NCBI RefSeq assembly: GCF_017591425.1
Contig: NW_024464918.1
Coordinates: forward strand, 14,196,001 to 14,260,000
DNA from: Ochotona curzoniae
Lineage: Eukaryota; Chordata; Mammalia; Lagomorpha; Ochotonidae
Direction: 5' to 3'
DNA: 64,000 bases
The first letter of the stretch is position 1. Every line of letters starts with the position of its first letter. The notes below the pieces were generated by a model, which saw nothing but the letters and a program-made list of their open reading frames with translations, did no database searches and was not told the origin of the DNA. The position numbers and the translations under genes are program-made. Shown here in pieces: positions 54,498 through 64,000 of this stretch.

Positions 54498-56684
54498 TCA
54501 CATTGAGAAATAGGAGAAAAAATGAACTTGAACTTCCCAATATCTGTTTGGTGATTTCCCAGGCCTCATAGGTAGATTAAAAGAATTGAAAAAAGCATAT
54601 AAAGGGCTTATCAGTTTCAGGCTCAATGTTAAGTGGTTAAATGTGCAGAAAATCATAGATGTTATTATCTTAAGTACTTTAGTAAAAATAATGTAAGAAA
54701 TAGATAATATATTTGTCTCTAAAGCAAATTGGAACTTTGTAAGAGCATGAAAAGGAGAGTTTTCACTGTGTACTCTTCAATTCCTTAAATTTAGAATCAT
54801 AAGTATGTATTTTGTATTCTACAGATATGAAATGGCAATCATTTTGCCCTTGTTATTTTATGTCGTGCAATTATTTTAGTCCTTAAGGGGTTGGCTGCAC
54901 TTATTGGTCAATATACCTCCCACTGAGACCATGCAGAAAACACAAAGACACCTAGGGACTATTTAAGTACAGATGGGATATAGGAAAAAAAAGAAAAAAA
55001 CCTCAATTAGTACTTATGTGTAAAAGGGATCAATATAGATGAGGTATTTCCAATTTTTTACGTTAGACCTTTTTTTTATCAAGTTAATGTCAAATATCAC
55101 CCTGCTGTACCAGGACTTCATTTGTAGGTGATAGAACAATAATAATAGTATCAGCAGCTATTCCTGGTGTATTGAAAAATTAGTATTATCATTATAAAAA
55201 TTAGACAATAAAAATAGTTCCCTATAATTTCTGGGTTTTGTTTTTTTGGTTTTGTTTGTTTGTTTATCATGAAGCTCTCCAAGTCTTTTCCAGGTTGTTC
55301 TTGCCACATCTTATCACCCACAAGATACTCCGTCCCTTCCCTTTCCAGGTTGGGAGGAGATGGAAAGCTGTATACACTTTCACTGCACCCTGCCTCTCCT
55401 GTAGTCACAGGGCACCAGGTCTCTCTGCGCCACAGCAGGCTGTATCACACTGGCCTCACAGGAATAGCAGATGTAAGTCGTTTCTTCCGTACTCAATCTC
55501 AAAGTCCCCTTACTTCTCCACAGCAGTAATGGGACCAGGAGCCAACTTTTAACAAGAGAATTTATAGTTCAGGAAGAAGAGAAGGAAACTACAACTAACG
55601 CAGAAAAATCTTCCTCCAGACCTAGAGAATAAAGCTTCCTCTGGAGGCTTCTTACAGAGCTCCCTCTGCACGGCTTCAGCTGAAACATTTAGCCAAATCC
55701 ACCTCCTTTTACATCCCATAACCACATCTCCAAGGGTAGAATGAAGATATCTCCTTCGTCCAGATTACAATTTGGTCCTGGCAGATCTATGCCATGCCAG
55801 AATGATAAATACTGGAAACAAGCCCTCTCTCCCAGGGCAAACCCCATTCACAATCAGTGCACCTTTCAAAGTCTGAATTACCATGTTTCATTTAAATCCC
55901 TGACCACCCAGGCCAGGTTTTCCCTTCTTAGTCTGATCCTCCTAGCATAAACTCAAAATTCTATCTTCTCAAGCTCTCTGAGAGGCACCAAACAACTCAA
56001 AAATATTCCCCAGAACACCTCAGACCATGCAGTGACAGTTAGGGTACAAGTCATTTTCAACCTACACAAGTAAAAGAAATATAGCTCTGCTTTACACAAA
56101 GACACAAATGTATATGACCCCTTGGAACTCTGGTTTCTCAGTCAAAGCTCTTTGCATTTAAGATTTTAAAAGCCCCGAAAGAGTAACTAAGATCTTTCTT
56201 TATACTGAATAAACAGAGATGATTTGGTAATTTTCTCTAGACCAAAAGAGCAGCCTAAGCACAAAAGTTCAAAAAGTTCATTTTTTTTTCCTGAGACAAA
56301 ATCTTTGCAGCTTTTAAGTGACAGGTTATATATTTTTTAACTTCTTCTCATAAATGTTTCAACATCTTCAGACACATTTCCAGTCGGGTCATTCTGTTAA
56401 ACATGCATCTAATTTTTACATGGCTATGATAATGTTGTAGATAAAATACTGTGTTTGACCTTTCTTTTCTTAATACGGTGCAAATATATTTTCCTGTCTC
56501 ATTGTGCTGTTTAGAATGAGAGTGCTGATGTGAGTGTTGTAATAATAATGATATCAAATGATAAGAAAACAGACTGTCCCTGTGGAAATGGTAGCACACT
56601 GGGAGACCCTCTGGCAAAATCTGTAAGGATATCATTTATTTTTAGAACTTGTCTCCTCCCCTTGGAGACCTCCGGGTGAACAGG
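54498..56684. other. Unique sequence, nothing recognised
   Basis: AT-rich to 55.2 kb, then less so. Overlapping plus-strand frames of 89 and 104 codons (55238-55552) show no domain. I see no clear repeat; parts of 55.3-56.0 kb could be an ancient LTR. Confidence 0.45.
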
Positions 56685-56762
56685 AACCCCTATCCCCAGC
56701 ACAGTGCCTAGAGGAAAGTAGGGACTCAATGAGCTTTTGTTGGATGAGTAAGCAATCAAACA
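56685..56762 (+). mobile_element. L2 LINE 3' terminus
   Basis: 'ccccagcacagtgcctagag', 'gaaagtagggactcaatgag' and 'ttttgttggatgagtaag' match the L2 3' end. Confidence 0.75.
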
Positions 56763-56861
56763 AAGAAGTGAGTGAATGCTATTTTTTCTACCACAACCAC
56801 ACTTCTCTCTGATCTGCCTTCACTTCAGTACCTCCTGCCCTGTCCCTTTCATTGTTTGCCT

Positions 56862-57190
56862 GCAATGAACTGAATGTGTCCAACCTAAAATGTTGAAATC
56901 CTAATCACCCAACTGATGGCATTAGGTGGGGTTTTCAGAAGGCAATTAGGTCACCAGAGGAGAGCCCTCAAAAATGAGACTAACTCCCTTAGGAAACAGA
57001 CCCTGGAGAGGTCTCCTATGAGTACACAGTGATGAGCCAGTAGTGTGCAACCTGCAAGACAGCCTCACAAACCCTACCCATGTTAATTCCCCAATCTTGT
57101 ATATCCAGTTTCCACAAGTGTCAGATAAAAATTTATATTCTTGTAAGCCGGTCTAAGATACTTTGTTATGGTGGACAACAGATACTAAGA
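56862..57190 (+). mobile_element. Old MaLR-like LTR, second copy
   Basis: 'gcaatgaactgaatgtgtcc', 'aaaatgttgaaatcctaatc', 'tgatggcattaggtggggtt', 'aggcaattaggtcaccagag' and 'actttgttatggtggacaac' parallel the element at 10.0-10.3 kb. The family name is uncertain. Confidence 0.6.
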
Positions 57191-58999
57191 AAACCCCATT
57201 TTGAGAACCCAACAATTTTACTTTCACAAAAACAGCACAAAACCCACCTCTCCTGTCCTGGAGAATACAATGGATTTCTGGGAAGACCCTGTTTGAATGG
57301 TGTTCTTGGCCCTGGGAATTAAGCTGGTGGCTGTTCTGGGTCTATGCACTGCATTCGCTATTCTCCCTACTCTTTGGAATGGATCAGTTCTCCTGTATAT
57401 CAGGAGATAACCTCGCAAAAATCAGGAACAAGGGCTGAAATTCTTCAGCAAAAGCCAAAGAAGAGTGAGTCATAAAAATTGCAATGCTTAGGAGTACAGA
57501 ATTTGGAAACCAGAGTTCCTTGTTTTAATATCTACAGAACAAAATCTCAGTCTCTCACCTGCAATCTAGAAATAAATAACACACCATACGTTCACTTACA
57601 TATTTAACTTACTCCCCAGCATGTACCATGAATCTAATATGTATTAGTTTTCATTATTGAAAATACTAATCATGTAGTCAAAATAATAACTTATCAAAAT
57701 AAAAATGGGAACACTACATTTGAAATAGATACATCCTTTGCTATGGCTCAATGATAGAATTTATGGCAGGGAGACAAAATATATCACAATCATATCACTG
57801 TTCCCTTCAAGGCCCATAACAGATATCACTAATCAAGCCCAGATTGGCCCCTATTATTTTCCCAAAACTGATTCTATCAATTGACCATTATTGTCCTAAG
57901 AAGAAAAATCTATTTGCACAATCTGATTTAGTTGGTTTCCTCTTCTGGCTATGCTAACATTCATATGGAGATGAATACTCTTTAATCAGACTGCTGTATA
58001 AATATTTTTAAAAATACACATCAAGTTAAAACACTCAGCTATAAGTTTCTATTCAATTAAGGTTATAAAATCACTGGGAACCAGTACTGAAAGCTAACAA
58101 ACTCAGGTATTTATCCCCAAAGCAGAGCATTAATCCCTTGAACTGAGGATATCCTCAATGAATAGCTGCTGAATTTCACACTTCAAACGCTGAAGCTATG
58201 GGGGGTATAAATTCACCCCTATTCACTTAATTCCCTGCTTTCCTTTCTCTTCACTGTTTCTCTTGACACATTCTTTGGTTGTCAGTAACAGTGTTAGAGG
58301 ATACACCTTGGGAGAACAAACATCTTTTATAAGAATACTCACTATCCCAACATGGATTCAAAGTGAAATCATACTCCAGTTCATTCTCCAATAGCAGCAG
58401 CAAAGAGCTTAAAAGAAGTATTTTAAGAGATTTTTTTTTCTTTTTATTGACATATTTCTTTTGAGGTCACAACTAAAGGTCTTTTTCTTCAGGTTATAAA
58501 GGAACCATTTAGCTGAGTTTGTGTTTTCTTTTTCAATTTTATGCCAAATAAATACATGGTCCTAAGGCAAGGTGGCAAGGGACATGATAAACACAGTTTC
58601 CAGACCTCTCCAGATCTCTCTTTAAGAGCTTCCATCTTACCTCTGCATTCTGGTGTACCCAAGGTATGCATTGGTACTTAACAGCTGTGTTTACATAAGA
58701 AAAGGGAACTGGAGAGTTGGGCATCTAGCCAGTGAAACCCATCCAATCTGACTAATTGGGGCTCCTAAGTTATCTTTCCTCACCAATATTTACTTTGAGG
58801 CTGGCTGAACACTCCTGAAAATTGCTCTAATTACATTATCCCTATAAACACAGCCTGTTTCAACCATGCCTTAAGACAAATCAGTTTTTTATTTCATACC
58901 GGAGGCAAGGATTATGCAGGAATTCTGATTAAGCAAATCTGAAGTGGGAATTCCTAATGTCATGTGGACATAATTCAAACCAATGATTCAGAGAAAGAG
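57191..58999. other. Unique AT-rich sequence
   Basis: No repeat or gene recognised. Frames of up to 64 codons lie beyond the end of the LTR-like element. Confidence 0.5.
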
Positions 59000-59165
59000 A
59001 TCCATAGTGAGACCAGAGTTCAAATCCTGTTGGAGCTAGGGACAATTTACTCTGCTACTTGAATCCTCACTTCCTCCCATGAAAGATATGGATGCTATAG
59101 TCCTACCTTGTAGGATCACTGTGAGATTAAATTAGATAATCATTTAAAGTATTCAAAATGTATTC
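59000..59165 (-). mobile_element. MIR, antisense
   Basis: 'cagagttcaaatcctgttgg', 'ttgaatcctcacttcctccc', 'atgaaagatatggatgctat' and 'tccta', then 'taggatcactgtgagattaa' plus 'attagataat' are the antisense MIR in order. Confidence 0.8.
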
Positions 59166-60034
59166 AAAAACTAATTGGATGTGATGTGTTGGATATACAA
59201 ACAAACAAAATTAGTTTCCCACTCTCATGGTAATCATAGTTTCATCTTGTTTCTTGGCCCCTTGGGTACTCTTAGGCAGCAGGTTAAGAGACAACTGAAC
59301 AGGGTTCAGGTTTTGGACAGAATGTTTTCTTAAGAGTTTTTGGGTAGTCTCCTCTTCCAAAGAGAGAAAAAGAAAAAAAAAAGAAAATGCAAAAACATCT
59401 GCAAGCAATGTTTGTGCAGCATTTTGTCATTTCTCCTAAGGGAACCTGGAACATGCATTCTGAATACAAAGATGGCGGAACTCTGCTGGCTTTGATGAAT
59501 GCAATCCCATGCTCTAGCAACCCATATAACAGGCCTACAAATCAGACCCTCCCTCTCCCCTCTGTACCTCACACAGCCCTCAGAGAATTGCACTGTCATC
59601 AGCTGAAAATCCCAAGTGGCTGACTGCAAAGTGAGGGAGATGGCATAGTGAGGAACTGCAAAACTATTGATTGGAGAGCCACCTCTCTGATTAAGGAAAC
59701 CCTAGGTCTGTGATTTTGAGGAACTAACAGCACCAATTTCCCAAAGCAGCCCCACATACTTGCTTTTCTTCTGATGTCCCTTGGGATGTTTGCAAAAGGC
59801 TTTATATTCTGTGCAGGAGAAACAAGCACTGCAGCTGCCCGAGGTCAGTCTTCCACTCTGACTACCCAGGATGGATGTTGCATCTTGAGACCCAGTATCT
59901 CAAACTGCTATTTCAGAAGACCAGGCAGAGGCTTCCAAGGATGTATCTTTTCTTTGTCTGCTTCTCCCACAATTACCTACTAATCTGAAAGAAAAAAAAT
60001 GGGTTGATTATATTCTAAGACCTGGTGGGACACA
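59166..60034. other. Unique sequence
   Basis: Overlapping short frames of 65-99 codons on both strands, none with a recognisable domain. A purine-rich patch lies at 59,360-59,390. Confidence 0.5.
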
Positions 60035-60265
60035 CAATCTAATGCAGCAGTTATAAGCACAGCCCCTGGAGTCAGGGTGACATGTTCCAGTGCTAGCTGT
60101 TCTAGTTTGTCAGCAAGTTTCCTAAAAGTGTTTGCACCCTACTGTCTGCATATGCTAAGTACAATTGGCACTATCTGTTTAAAGCTAGGTTCCAAGAACT
60201 ATATATCCCATGTAAGATACCTATATGAGTGCTTAGCAAACAGCAATTGCTCAAAATACATTTGA
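60035..60265 (-). mobile_element. MIR, antisense
   Basis: 'gcagttataagcacagcccc', 'tggagtcagggtgacatgtt', 'ttggcactatctgtttaaag', 'gtaagatacctatatgagtg' and 'cttagcaaacagcaa' follow the antisense MIR. Confidence 0.75.
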
Positions 60266-60323
60266 TGGTAACTAACAATATCTTTCCTGTATGTACCAAG
60301 GAAGAAGACAGAAGTTCTCTGTT

Positions 60324-60622
60324 GGGGGCCAGCATGGAGGAGCCTAGTGAATTGAGTTTTCACCTGTGATGCCAACATCCCATAATGAGCAGCCAGATTC
60401 AGTCCCCACCTGGCTAATTCACCTGGAAGATGGCCCAAGTTCTTGTGCCATTAACACCATGTCTGAGCTACCCATGGAATTACATGTGCTTGACTTCAGC
60501 CTGACCCAGTCCCAGCTGCTGCAGCCAATTGGAGTGTGAACCAACAGATGCAAATTTTTTTTCTATCTATGACTCTATATAACTTGGCCTTTGCAATAGA
60601 TAAATAAAATAGCTTTTTAAAA
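60324..60622 (+). mobile_element. Older CSINE
   Basis: Head 'gggggccagcatggaggagc', body 'acctggaagatggcccaagt', 'cttgacttcagcctgaccca', 'ggagtgtgaaccaacagatg', and 'tagataaataaaatag' as the tail. It abuts the next CSINE in the same orientation. Confidence 0.85.
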
Positions 60623-60630
60623 ATTCTGTA

Positions 60631-60948
60631 GGGGACAGTGTGATGACTCAATGGCTAAATCCCCACCGTGTGTGTGCCAGGATCCCATATAAGCATCAGT
60701 TCATGTCCTGGCTACTCCACTTCTCATCCAGTTCCCATCCATCCTGTTGATGGGTTGAGACAGCAAGAGGATAGTCCAAGCCTTGCAACACTGCACGTAC
60801 ATGGAAGACGCAGAAAAAATTCCTAGATCCTGATTTCAGATTGGCTCAGTTATGGCCATTGCAACCACTTAGGGAGTAAACCAGTAGAAGGGATATTTGT
60901 CTCTTTCACTGTAAATATGATATGCCTTTCCAATAAAAGCAAATTAAT
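60631..60948 (+). mobile_element. CSINE (pika-type), diverged
   Basis: GGGGACAGTGTGATGACTC head, GGATCCCATATAAGCATC body, 'gccttgcaacactgcacgta', 'gccattgcaaccacttaggg', then 'tttccaataaaagcaaatta'. It carries the pika-type body, unlike its left neighbour. Confidence 0.88.
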
Positions 60949-61970
60949 CTCTTTTTTTTTGTACTGTAGTGAGATAAATCATGAGCTGAGGTTAGCTAAA
61001 ATAAGCAATTATATTGCTGAAAAGTGTTACAAAAAGATAACACAAAAAGTGACTTGGCCTGCAACTACATAATTTCATGGCCAAAGAATCTTATAAACAC
61101 CCTAATCCTTTCTTCACACTGAAAGTATCCTCTCAGTGTGAGCACTGGGGATCTGCTCAAACAGTAACAGCAAGTGGAAATTGAAGTAAGACAATTAGTA
61201 GAGACTTTAGTTCTAACTCTCAGAGCAGAGGACACTGATGGACTGGACCAGACTGCAGAGAACAGTGCTTCTGTTTAGACAGACAGTTCATCTTGACACC
61301 TACAAGCCTCAGTAGCCATCACCTGGAACATTGTGGTGTAGCAGGACAGAAATAAAGGACATGGTCCATTCTGCACTCTGCTTAAAAGCTTATCCAGAAA
61401 TAATGCATGCTGCTTCCACTCACATTTCATTATCCACAGGAGTCACATGACCATACCTAGTTCTGGAGGCCAGGTATCATCAGAGCATTAGTCATGACAT
61501 TTAGCGTCAAGTCCTAGTGAAAATAGCCACAGCTCACATTTGAAGAAAAGTTTGAAACTTCCTCCTAAATTAGTGTTTTTATTATCTTCACTGTTTCCTT
61601 GCTTTTGTTTTCTCTATTTTTAGTCTATGTTGCTTTTCTAATTTAAGTGACATGCTGGTTTACAATTTTCCAGGCTTTGTTGATACTACAAGCAAATATA
61701 CTTATAATTTTTCTTCCGGTATGTTTCTCACATTCCACAAATTTCATATATGGTGTTTTTATGAAGTTTAGCTTTAAGAACTTTTTTAAAGTTTTCCTAT
61801 AATTTGCTTTATTAACACATGAATTATAAAAATTATGATGCTTTTATTTAGCTTCAAGGAATTAGCTGTTTGAGGAGAAGGGTCCATTATTTTTTTTATT
61901 ATTTCTACAGTAAGATAAATGGAATTTGTAGGAATCAGTGTTCATAAATCCCAATTTTTAAAAATCCCTG
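60949..61970. other. Unique AT-rich sequence
   Basis: No repeat or gene recognised. No frame above 60 codons. Confidence 0.5.
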
Positions 61971-61974
61971 CCAA

Positions 61975-62335
61975 CAAAAAAAAAGCCCAGGACTGAATGG
62001 CTTCAGTGCTGAATTCTCCCAACCATTTCATGAAGAACTGAGACCAATCATCCACAAGCCTTGCAAAACAATAGAAAGGGCAACAACACTTCCAAACTCC
62101 TTCTACCAAGCCAACATCACCTAAATAACAAAGCCAGAGACATAACAGACAAAAGAGCTACTGGTTGATACTCCTGATGAACACAAATGCAAAACTCCTC
62201 AGCAACTGCCAATAGAATCCACCATCATGTCAGACAGATTGTTCATCTGAAGCAAGGGGGATTTATCCCTGGTATGCACGGATGGTTTAACACATACAAA
62301 TCAATGACTGCTACACACAGATGAAGAATAAAAGC
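61975..62335 (+). mobile_element. L1 ORF2 reverse-transcriptase-region fragment
   Basis: 'aaagcccaggactgaatggc', then 'ttcagtgctgaattctccca', 'acacttccaaactccttcta', 'ctgatgaacacaaatgcaaa' and 'ggggatttatccctggtatg' followed by 'cacggatggtttaacac' align step by step with the L1 ORF2 RT segment. Frames are broken. The fragment ends near 62,335. Confidence 0.9.
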
Positions 62336-62469
62336 CATATCGACATGCTTGCATACATTCAGCCTTTTGTGTTCTAATTATTACCATGATATCTAGATTT
62401 ATTACTAACTTGGTGCTCTGTTTATTCCTTTTTCTCCTTTATTGTCTTTGTTTCAATGGTTTGCATATT

Positions 62470-62710
62470 TAGCTGTGTTTTCCTGAACTTTTTTTTTTTC
62501 CTTCTAAAGTTAATTCTTTAGAAGATATTCAGTTAGGAATTGTTGGGGATCTTGAACACTTTCAGTTTTGCTTGTTGGCAAGTTTCTGTAGTTCAATGAT
62601 GTTAAAAACAGCTTCATTGGATATACAGTTCTGTTGATAGACATTTCCTGTCACTCTTTGAAGACATTATCCTGGCTTGCATTCTGTTAACATTCAATTC
62701 TTTTCCTTTT
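62470..62710 (-). mobile_element. L1/HAL1 ORF1-type fragment, antisense
   Basis: On the minus strand: 'gtcttcaaagagtgacagga', 'tcaacagaactgtatatcca', 'acttgccaacaagcaaaact' and 'cctaactgaatatcttctaa', in the order of the ORF1 C-terminal region of old L1/HAL1 elements. It is convergent with the ORF2 fragment to its left. Confidence 0.6.
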
Positions 62711-62927
62711 ATAAACTTTTATTCATCCATGGTCAGGGGATTTATTTCAATTTACTAAAAAATCTTGTTTTGGAACTATGAAGTTTCTATACTGTGTGCT
62801 TGATCACAAATTTACAAATTTACTTTTATTTACATAGTTCAGCCTTTTAATCTGAGAATTTATGACTTTAAATAAATTTTTCAAAATTTTACTCACCATT
62901 TTCTCAATATTTCCTCTGGAGCTCTTT

Positions 62928-63235
62928 TTTTTTTTAAAGATTTTATTATTTTTTATTGGAAAGGCGGATATACAGAGAGGAAGATCTTCCGTCCAATGAT
63001 TCACTCCCCAAGTGAGCGCAACGGCCGATGCTATGCCGGTCCAAAGCCAGGAGCCAGACCGGGTCTCCCACACGGGTGCAGGGTCCCAAAGCTTTGGGCC
63101 GTCCTCGACTGCTTTCCCGGGCCACAGGCAGGGAGCTGGAAGGGAAGTGGGGCTGCTGGGATAGAACCAGCGCCTATATGGGATCCCGGGCGTGCAAGGC
63201 GAGGACCCTAACCACTGTGCCACCACGCCGGGCCC
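62928..63235 (-). mobile_element. CSINE (pika-type), young, with 16-bp target duplication
   Basis: Near-consensus minus-strand copy with a GGGCCCGGCGTGGTGGCAC head. The 16-bp repeat TCCTCTGGAGCTCTTT flanks it perfectly at 62912-62927 and 63236-63251. CpG content is high. Frames of 71, 129 and 140 codons here are by-products. Confidence 0.97.
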
Positions 63236-63251
63236 TCCTCTGGAGCTCTTT

Positions 63252-63770
63252 GAAGACCTCTTCTACTTTGCTTCCTGAAATATCGACAGCCTTTGCCGCC
63301 ACATATCTCATTATGCAAATATTTTATCTCAGATATATATGTGTCCTGCCATTAAATACCATGAGGTTTCAAGGTAGCCACTTTATAACACTGCCTACAA
63401 TAATACTCTCAGCTTAACTTTCAAGGATGATTGACATTTTAAAATGCTGAATGTAAAACAAAATATATCTACAGCAGTCAAGACATGATGCTCCTAACAT
63501 AGATAACTACAAAATAAATTCTTCAGTGAGTTCAAATTTAGGGCATAACAACAGTTGTCTAATATTGCTCTGCTTTGTTTAATTAAAAAGCTGTGTAGGT
63601 ACCTTCCCTTTTTGTCCAATTGCCCAAAACTTGAAGTCTATATTTCAGAGTATGTCCAAAAACAGTAAGTTCACTTAGTATATGTTTTCAATTCAGTAAC
63701 TTATTCTTCCATCTTCTCTTCAAAATACATATAAAAGCATTCATTTTTATTACGTATATAGATTTTAATC
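63252..63770. other. Unique AT-rich sequence
   Basis: No repeat or gene recognised. Confidence 0.5.
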
Positions 63771-64000
63771 TATAGCTTGGTGGCTAGCGTCCTTGTCTTG
63801 CATGCTACAAGATCCCTTATAGGCACCAGTTCATGTCCCAGCTGCTCCACTTCCCTTCTGACTCCCTGCTTATGGACTGGGAAAGCAGTCAAGAGCAGCC
63901 CAGGGCCTTGGGACTCTGCACCTGCACGGGAGACCAAGAAGAAGCTCTTGTCTCCTGGCTTTGGATCAGCTCTGCTCCAGCCACTGCGGCCACTTGGAGA
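63771..64000 (+). mobile_element. CSINE (pika-type), truncated by the window end
   Basis: It begins at 'tatagcttggtggctagcgt' (the first ten bases of the head are missing or eroded) and carries 'aagatcccttataggcacca' and 'ctgggaaagcagtcaagagc'. It continues to 'cactgcggccacttggaga' at the last base of the window. Confidence 0.92.

Noticed and set aside
55270..56040. Ancient LTR
   Set aside because: No terminal TG/CA pair, target duplication or poly(A) signal arrangement could be identified.
62804..63226. 140-codon minus-strand frame, and 129-codon plus-strand frame overlapping it
   Set aside because: Both are contained largely in the young CSINE at 62928-63235. Near-identical peptides appear at 26.2 kb for the same reason.
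1..64000. CRISPR arrays, insertion sequences, operons, prophage or other microbial systems
   Set aside because: The DNA is mammalian, with SINEs, L1s, ERV LTRs and microsatellites. No evenly spaced repeat-spacer pattern or dense coding is present.
1..64000. A previously undescribed multi-gene biological system
   Set aside because: Reading both strands gave no supported gene at all, let alone a cluster. The novelty here is limited to mobile-element events and a candidate regulatory block.

Overview
This window is vertebrate (mammalian) nuclear DNA with no recognisable protein-coding exon. It is AT-rich, packed with short interspersed repeats, and holds only short, repeat-derived or chance open reading frames. 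The longest is 167 codons and overlaps a SINE. The organism is a lagomorph: about 19 copies of the tRNA-derived lagomorph C repeat (CSINE) are scattered on both strands. The youngest copies carry a GGATCCCATATGGG body and a pyrimidine-rich tail followed by AATAAA-type A-rich ends. That differs from the rabbit C repeat as I remember it, so pika (Ochotona) is the most likely source. The stretch is best read as intergenic or deep intronic sequence.

Layout. 1-9 kb: mostly unique sequence with an old antisense L1 (2.0-2.6 kb), CSINEs at 6.6 and 7.8 kb, a MER2-like Tigger fossil (8.4 kb) and a pure (CA)25 (8.76 kb). 9-15 kb: sparse unique sequence, an old MaLR-like LTR (10 kb) and a 48-base 5S rRNA retropseudogene (14.24 kb). 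15.7-21.3 kb: a shredded old L1 carrying three CSINEs, then a lagomorph-type L1 3' end. 22-29 kb: a mariner-like MITE, a hAT-like MITE, two young CSINEs, a CpG-rich solo ERV2-type LTR (26.54-26.91 kb, minus strand) and another L1 3' end. 30-35.3 kb: dense L1 debris on both strands, including a 74-bp near-identical direct repeat. 35-44 kb: mainly unique DNA with MIR and L2 fossils and one CSINE whose tail has expanded into a homopurine tract. 44-48.4 kb: CSINEs, an L1 3' end, two MITEs and a second solo ERV2-type LTR (47.49-47.85 kb) inserted into a MIR with a perfect 6-bp target duplication. 48.5-60 kb: largely unique; 52.56-54.1 kb is repeat-free, has a promoter/enhancer-like composition and contains an 18-bp perfect palindrome. 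60-64 kb: tandem CSINEs, an L1 ORF2 fragment, an antisense ORF1-type fragment and two more CSINEs, the last cut by the window edge.

Nothing here forms a multi-gene system. The most instructive items are the tailless 5S retropseudogene, the two ERV2 solo LTRs sharing a U5-terminal hairpin, the 74-bp direct repeat in the L1 cluster, the MITE family and the repeat-free candidate regulatory block. Family names come from recognising consensus-like motifs by eye, not from a database search. Boundaries are exact only where a target-site duplication is cited.
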